Below, piece by piece: positions 16,600-20,116 of a stretch of 20,116 nt of DNA. Below the pieces are notes generated by a model that made no database searches, was not told the DNA's origin, and saw only the letters and a list, made by a program, of their open reading frames with translations. Source of the stretch: Caryophanales bacterium UBA3835 (GTDB taxonomy: Bacteria > Bacillota_I > Bacilli_A > RFN20 > CAG-826); NCBI GenBank assembly GCA_002392945.1, contig DGHZ01000028.1:1-20116 (forward strand). Direction: 5' to 3'. Positions within the stretch are counted from its first letter, which is position 1, and each line of letters begins with the position of its first letter. The position numbers and the translations under genes are program-made.

Positions 16600-17163
16600 A
16601 TGGAAAAAACCTTTGGCAATTTTACATTCATCGACACTCCTATTAAAGGAGTTTATGTTATCGAAGTAAAAAGGTATGGCGATAGCCGCGGCTATTTCAT
16701 GGAGACATATAAAAAAGAAGATTTTGAAAAAGCGGGATTGGTTTTTGGTTTTGTGCAAGATAACCAATCTAAAAGTAAAAAAGGTGTTCTTAGAGGATTA
16801 CATTATCAAAAGAAATTTCCTCAAACTAAATTAGTAAGAGTTATTGAAGGGGAAGTCTATGATGTCGCTGTGGATTTAAGAAAAGATTCACCAACCTTTG
16901 GAAAATATTTTGGAGTGGTCCTTTCCGCAGAAAAAGGAAATCAGTTCCTAATTCCTAAAGGCTTCGCGCATGGTTTTTACGTTTTAAGTGAAACCGCTAC
17001 TTTTGTATATAAAGTCGATGAATTTTATCATCCTGAAGATGAGGGTGGATTTATGTGGAACGATCCTGCTGTCGGAGTAAAATGGCCACTAGACGGGGAG
17101 CCACTATTGAGTGAAAAAGATAAGGTTCAACCATCCTTTGAAAAAAGTAAAGGTTTATTTTAA
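16600..17163 (+). CDS. rmlC: dTDP-4-dehydrorhamnose 3,5-epimerase
   Basis: Third enzyme of dTDP-L-rhamnose synthesis, a cupin-fold epimerase acting at C3 and C5 of the 4-keto sugar. The 187 residues match the family. Visible hallmarks are DSRGYFMETY (28-37), VLRGLHYQ (63-70) with catalytic His68, GFAHGFYVLS (121-130), and Tyr137 in TFVYKVDEFYHPEDEGG, the usual catalytic Tyr position. The ATG comes 1 base after the rmlA stop, and the last base of its own stop is the first base of the rmlD ATG, so the three are translationally coupled. Confidence 0.95.
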   Translation: MEKTFGNFTFIDTPIKGVYVIEVKRYGDSRGYFMETYKKEDFEKAGLVFGFVQDNQSKSKKGVLRGLHYQKKFPQTKLVRVIEGEVYDVAVDLRKDSPTFGKYFGVVLSAEKGNQFLIPKGFAHGFYVLSETATFVYKVDEFYHPEDEGGFMWNDPAVGVKWPLDGEPLLSEKDKVQPSFEKSKGLF

Positions 17164-18044
17164 TGAATAAGAATTTAAAGATTTTAGTTACTGGAGTTAA
17201 AGGTCAACTAGGTTTTGATTGCCTTAGAGTGTTAAAAAATAGAGGCTATCAAAATGTTTTAGGCATTGATAAAGAAGAATTAGATATTACTGATGAAAAA
17301 GCAGTTAACAAATTCATCTTAGATTATAAACCTGATGTCATTATGCATAATGCAGCTTGGACTGCAGTGGATAAAGCTGAAGAGATGCCAGAGCTGGTTT
17401 ATCAAGTTAATGCTTTAGGACCTAAATATATTTCCGCCGCTGCTAATAAAGTTGGAGCAAAGATGTTTTATATCTCCACCGACTATGTCTTTGATGGAGA
17501 AGGAGATAAACCTTTTGAAGTTGATTCTCCTAAAAAGGGATTATCAATATACGGCAAAACCAAATCTCAAGGAGAAGATTTTGTTATTAGTAACATCAAT
17601 AAATATTTTATTATCCGTATCTCTTGGGTATTTGGTATTAACGGCAATAACTATATTAAGACCATGCTTAAGTTATCAAAGATAAAGGATGAATTAAATA
17701 TTGTTTGTGATCAAATTGGCTCACCTACTTACACTTTAGATTTAGCTAACTTAATGGCGGATATGATGGAAAGCGATAAATATGGTATCTATCACGCTAC
17801 AAATGAAGGCTTTATTTCTTGGTATGATTTCACTAAATATATTTATGAGGCTAAAGGAATTAGTAATGTAAAAGTTAATCCTATAACCACAGAAGAATAT
17901 CTTAAAATTAATCCTCATCAAGCTAGAAGACCTCTAAATAGTAGAATGTCTAAAAAGTCTTTAGAAAACTCTGGGTTTAAATTACTTCCAAATTGGAAGG
18001 ATGCAGTAGATAGATACTTAAAGGAATTAGGGAATGACTATTAA
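17163..18044 (+). CDS. rmlD: dTDP-4-dehydrorhamnose reductase
   Basis: Last step of dTDP-L-rhamnose synthesis: NAD(P)H-dependent reduction of the 4-keto group. It is an extended short-chain dehydrogenase of 293 residues with the dinucleotide-binding GVKGQLG (11-17), STDYVFDG (105-112) and the catalytic YGKTK (Tyr130, Lys134). The first base of its ATG is the last base of the rmlC stop. Its 3' end overlaps the next gene by 11 bases. All active-site residues I can locate are intact. Confidence 0.95.
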   Translation: MNKNLKILVTGVKGQLGFDCLRVLKNRGYQNVLGIDKEELDITDEKAVNKFILDYKPDVIMHNAAWTAVDKAEEMPELVYQVNALGPKYISAAANKVGAKMFYISTDYVFDGEGDKPFEVDSPKKGLSIYGKTKSQGEDFVISNINKYFIIRISWVFGINGNNYIKTMLKLSKIKDELNIVCDQIGSPTYTLDLANLMADMMESDKYGIYHATNEGFISWYDFTKYIYEAKGISNVKVNPITTEEYLKINPHQARRPLNSRMSKKSLENSGFKLLPNWKDAVDRYLKELGNDY

Positions 18045-18864
18045 TGGAGTGGTAGTTTTATATAATCCTGATATTGCAGTAATTGAAAACATCAAAAGCT
18101 ATCAATCTTTTTGTCATAAGTTATTCGTTATTGATAACTCTACTTCATATAATGAAGAAGTGATTAATTCCCTAAAAGAATTTAAAAATGTAGAATATCT
18201 TTCCTTAAAAGGTAATCAAGGAATCGCTAAAGCTTTGAAAGAAGGCATGGCTTTATCTATTTTAGATAAAGCAGATTATACATTAACTATGGATCAAGAT
18301 TCTTTGTTCCCAACTGATAAATTAGATGTTATTAAATCTTATTTAGAAAAATATTCTAGTGAATATGCGATTATTGGACTTAACTTCAATAGTGAGTCAA
18401 GTGAATCTAAATTAATTGAAGAACATTTCTTATTAACTTCTGGTAACTTCATTAAAAATGATGACTATCAAAAAATTAAAGGGTTTAAAGAAGAATTATT
18501 TATCGACTGGGTCGATTTTGATTTAGATGAACAGTTCTACTCGATTGGTAAGAAAGTTGGTTATATTAATGAAGTTTCTTTAATCCATAAAATGGGTAAT
18601 CCAGAATCTCATAAATTAATGGGCAAAGAAGTAACTGCTTTAAATCATCCACTTGTGAGATATTATTATCGATATCGTAATGGCTTGTATCTATATAAAA
18701 GAAACAAGAAATATTTCAAAAAGAAATATAAACATGACATCATTATTGATAGAATAAAGATTCTTCTTTACGAGAAGAATAAACATGCGAAATTTAAAAT
18801 GATAAGAAAAGGTCGTAAAGACGCGAAAAGAAATATACTAGGGCCTTATAAGGAGGAAAAATAA
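18034..18864 (+). CDS. Family 2 glycosyltransferase, rhamnosyltransferase-type
   Basis: The 276-residue GT2 enzyme has NGVVVLYNPD (4-13), VIDNST (32-37), a GNQGIAKALKEGM segment (60-72) and TMDQDS (85-90) as the DXD motif. This VVxYNPD...DNS...NxGIAxA...DQDS pattern is the one commonly annotated as rhamnosyltransferase in rml loci. The ATG lies inside the 3' end of rmlD with AAGGA (18021-18025) 8 bases upstream. Placement between rmlD and rmlB makes dTDP-rhamnose the likely donor; the acceptor is unknown. The C-terminal third is rich in Lys and Arg, which would suit contact with the membrane surface. Confidence 0.85.
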   Translation: MTINGVVVLYNPDIAVIENIKSYQSFCHKLFVIDNSTSYNEEVINSLKEFKNVEYLSLKGNQGIAKALKEGMALSILDKADYTLTMDQDSLFPTDKLDVIKSYLEKYSSEYAIIGLNFNSESSESKLIEEHFLLTSGNFIKNDDYQKIKGFKEELFIDWVDFDLDEQFYSIGKKVGYINEVSLIHKMGNPESHKLMGKEVTALNHPLVRYYYRYRNGLYLYKRNKKYFKKKYKHDIIIDRIKILLYEKNKHAKFKMIRKGRKDAKRNILGPYKEEK

Positions 18865-18865
18865 T

Positions 18866-19882
18866 ATGGCAAAATTCTTAGTTACTGGAGGAGCAGGTTT
18901 TATTGGAGGAAATTTCCTTCACATCATGGTTAATAAATATCCAGAAGACCAATATGTTTGTATAGACGCCTTAACATATGCTGGTAATATGGAAACTTTA
19001 GCACCAATTATGAATAAGCCAAACTTTAAGTTTGTTCACGAAAATATTTGTAATCGCGAAGCAGTCTTTAAATTATTTGAGCAAGAGAAGTTTGATTATG
19101 TCATCAACTTTGCAGCAGAGTCTCATGTTGACCGTAGTATTGAAAATCCTGAGATCTTTTTAAAAACCAATATATTAGGCACTCAAGTATTAATGGATGC
19201 ATGTCGTAAATATGGAATTAAAAGATATCATCAAGTGAGTACAGACGAAGTATATGGAGATTTACCACTTGATAGACCAGATTTATTTTTCCACGAAGAC
19301 ACTCCTATTCATACTTCTAGTCCATATAGTGCTTCTAAAGCTAGTGCAGACTTATTAGTTTTAGCCTATCATCGTACATTTAAGTTACCTGTAACTATCT
19401 CTAGATGTAGCAATAACTATGGACCATATCATTTCCCAGAGAAATTAATCCCATTAATGATTCAAAAAGCCTTAAGAGATGAACCTTTACCAGTTTATGG
19501 CAAGGGTGAAAATGTTAGAGACTGGTTATATGTTGGCGATCACTGCACTGCGATTGATTTAGTGGTTAGACATGGTAGAGACGGTGAGGTCTATAACATT
19601 GGTGGTCATAACGAAAGAACAAATTTAGAAGTAGTGAAGACCATCTTAAAAGCATTAGGTAAACCAGAATCACTTATCACTTATGTAAAAGATAGACCAG
19701 GACATGACCTAAGATATGCGATGGATCCAACTAAGATTGAGACTGAATTAGGATGGAAACCAGAACACAATTTCGACACTGGTATAGTGGCTACAATCAA
19801 GTGGAATCTTGATAACCAAGAGTGGCTCAAACACGTCGAAAGTGGCGAATACATGAACTGGCTAGAAAGACAATATAAGTAG
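18866..19882 (+). CDS. rmlB: dTDP-glucose 4,6-dehydratase
   Basis: Second step of dTDP-L-rhamnose synthesis: NAD-dependent conversion of dTDP-glucose to dTDP-4-keto-6-deoxyglucose. The 338 residues match the family. It has the Rossmann motif GGAGFIG (8-14), FAAESHVDRS (82-91), STDEVYGD (125-132, catalytic Thr126, Asp127, Glu128) and YSASK (154-158, Tyr154/Lys158). A strong ribosome binding site (AGGAGG, 18851-18856) precedes the ATG, unlike the other rml genes. It is the last gene of the cluster and a terminator follows directly. Confidence 0.95.
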   Translation: MAKFLVTGGAGFIGGNFLHIMVNKYPEDQYVCIDALTYAGNMETLAPIMNKPNFKFVHENICNREAVFKLFEQEKFDYVINFAAESHVDRSIENPEIFLKTNILGTQVLMDACRKYGIKRYHQVSTDEVYGDLPLDRPDLFFHEDTPIHTSSPYSASKASADLLVLAYHRTFKLPVTISRCSNNYGPYHFPEKLIPLMIQKALRDEPLPVYGKGENVRDWLYVGDHCTAIDLVVRHGRDGEVYNIGGHNERTNLEVVKTILKALGKPESLITYVKDRPGHDLRYAMDPTKIETELGWKPEHNFDTGIVATIKWNLDNQEWLKHVESGEYMNWLERQYK

Positions 19883-19889
19883 ACAACAA

Positions 19890-19914
19890 AATCGCTAGAA
19901 ATAGCGGTTTTTTT
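19890..19914 (+). terminator. Intrinsic terminator of the rhamnose cluster
   Basis: CGCTA (19893-19897), GAAA tetraloop, TAGCG (19902-19906), then a run of seven T residues (19908-19914). A T·G pair extends the stem. It lies 10 bases past the rmlB stop. Confidence 0.85.
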
Positions 19915-19929
19915 GTGCAAATCAGCGAT

Positions 19930-19959
19930 ATTTTTACGAAAAATGGCTGTTTTTAGCCA
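19930..19959 (-). terminator. Hairpin that reads as a terminator on the minus strand
   Basis: TGGCT (19944-19948) and AGCCA (19955-19959) form a 5-bp stem. Its U-run would be on the minus strand (plus-strand AAAAA at 19939-19943), so it would stop transcription entering from the right. No minus-strand gene is seen here; antisense or right-flank transcripts are possible targets. Confidence 0.35.
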
Positions 19960-19967
19960 AATTAATC

Positions 19968-19996
19968 AAAAGCACTTTTACAAAGATGCTTTTTTC
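19968..19996 (+). terminator. Second plus-strand terminator-like hairpin
   Basis: AAAAGCA (19968-19974) pairs with TGCTTTT (19987-19993), an inner CTTT/AAAG pairing closes on a short loop, and T residues follow to 19995. It sits 54 bases after the first terminator and just ahead of the next promoter, so it could be a back-up stop for the rhamnose operon. Confidence 0.55.
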
Positions 19997-20001
19997 TTTG
20001 C

Positions 20002-20051
20002 TTTACAAATTTATACAAAATTGTATAATCGGTAGTGCTGCAAAAAAGGTG
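20002..20051 (+). promoter_or_regulatory. Promoter and ribosome binding site of the last, truncated gene
   Basis: TTTACA (20002-20007), 16 bases, TATAAT (20024-20029) is the best promoter match in the window. AAAGGTG (20045-20051) is a ribosome binding site 3 bases before the ATG at 20055, rather close but usable. Confidence 0.65.
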
Positions 20052-20054
20052 AAT

Positions 20055-20116
20055 ATGAATAAAGCAATTAGCGACGAGACAAATATTGAACGGATTGAAC
20101 ACAAGTCCAAAAAGAA
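20055..20116 (+). CDS. Start of an unidentified gene, cut by the window edge
   Basis: An open frame of 20 complete codons begins at ATG 20055 (MNKAISDETNIERIEHKSKK) and runs off the window. A good promoter and an adjacent ribosome binding site support it as a real gene. The short IERIEHK stretch loosely recalls the N-terminus of AlbA_2/AAA_4-type putative DNA-binding ATPases, where an IEFK-like motif occurs early, but 20 residues are too few for a call. Confidence 0.5.
   Translation, partial: MNKAISDETNIERIEHKSKK

Noticed and set aside
1..20116. CRISPR arrays, transposases, insertion sequence ends, tRNA or rRNA genes.
   Set aside because: No regularly spaced direct repeats, no DDE or recombinase motifs and no tRNA-like or rRNA sequence were seen on reading either strand.

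Overview
The window is AT-rich, densely packed bacterial DNA with Gram-positive-type signals: AGGAGG ribosome binding sites, short U-tailed hairpin terminators, and a surface protein with a C-terminal membrane anchor followed by a Lys/Arg tail. Tryptophan is encoded by TGG throughout and TGA appears as a stop (14847-14849), so the standard bacterial code fits and a Mycoplasma-type code is not needed. The whole suggests a low-GC Bacillota, plausibly an uncultured gut-type Bacilli lineage. The lineage is an inference, since no rRNA or other marker is present.

Region 1 (1-7500) is one tightly packed operon, cut by the left window edge and closed by a terminator at 7466-7505. It encodes the two ABC exporters of an NHLM-type (NHLP-leader bacteriocin/RiPP) secretion system: a peptidase/permease/ATPase and a companion permease/ATPase. 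It continues without a break into a partner-switching signalling module. That module has a stand-alone STAS protein, a STAS domain fused to an APH-type small-molecule kinase, and a membrane protein carrying both a PP2C (SpoIIE/RsbU) phosphatase and an RsbW-like HATPase kinase domain. No precursor peptide, HlyD adaptor or sigma factor lies in the window. This is the most interesting part: a peptide exporter physically coupled to a phosphorylation switch whose output is not obvious.

Region 2 (7487-12835) holds four genes not obviously related to each other. A YwaF-like membrane protein and a Pr6Pr-like membrane protein are transcribed divergently from a 50-base gap. A large surface-anchored endonuclease I family enzyme with a bacterial Ig-like domain follows, then a two-TM-pore potassium-type channel with a TIGFGD filter.

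Region 3 (12872-19914) is a cell-surface polysaccharide locus for dTDP-L-rhamnose. It has a GT2 glycosyltransferase with its own terminator, then a run of overlapping or nearly touching genes: two GT2 transferases, rmlA, rmlC, rmlD, a further GT2 transferase and rmlB. The rml enzymes make dTDP-L-rhamnose from glucose-1-phosphate, and the transferases presumably place it into a surface glycan. No flippase or polymerase gene is in view.

Region 4 (19883-20116) holds a series of hairpins and a new promoter that begins a further gene, cut by the right edge. Several genes (8281 on the minus strand; 8332, 12872 and 13926 on the plus strand) lack a Shine-Dalgarno site and have a -10 box only about 11-17 bases before the ATG, which suggests leaderless or nearly leaderless translation. 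There is no stretch over 300 bases without a gene.
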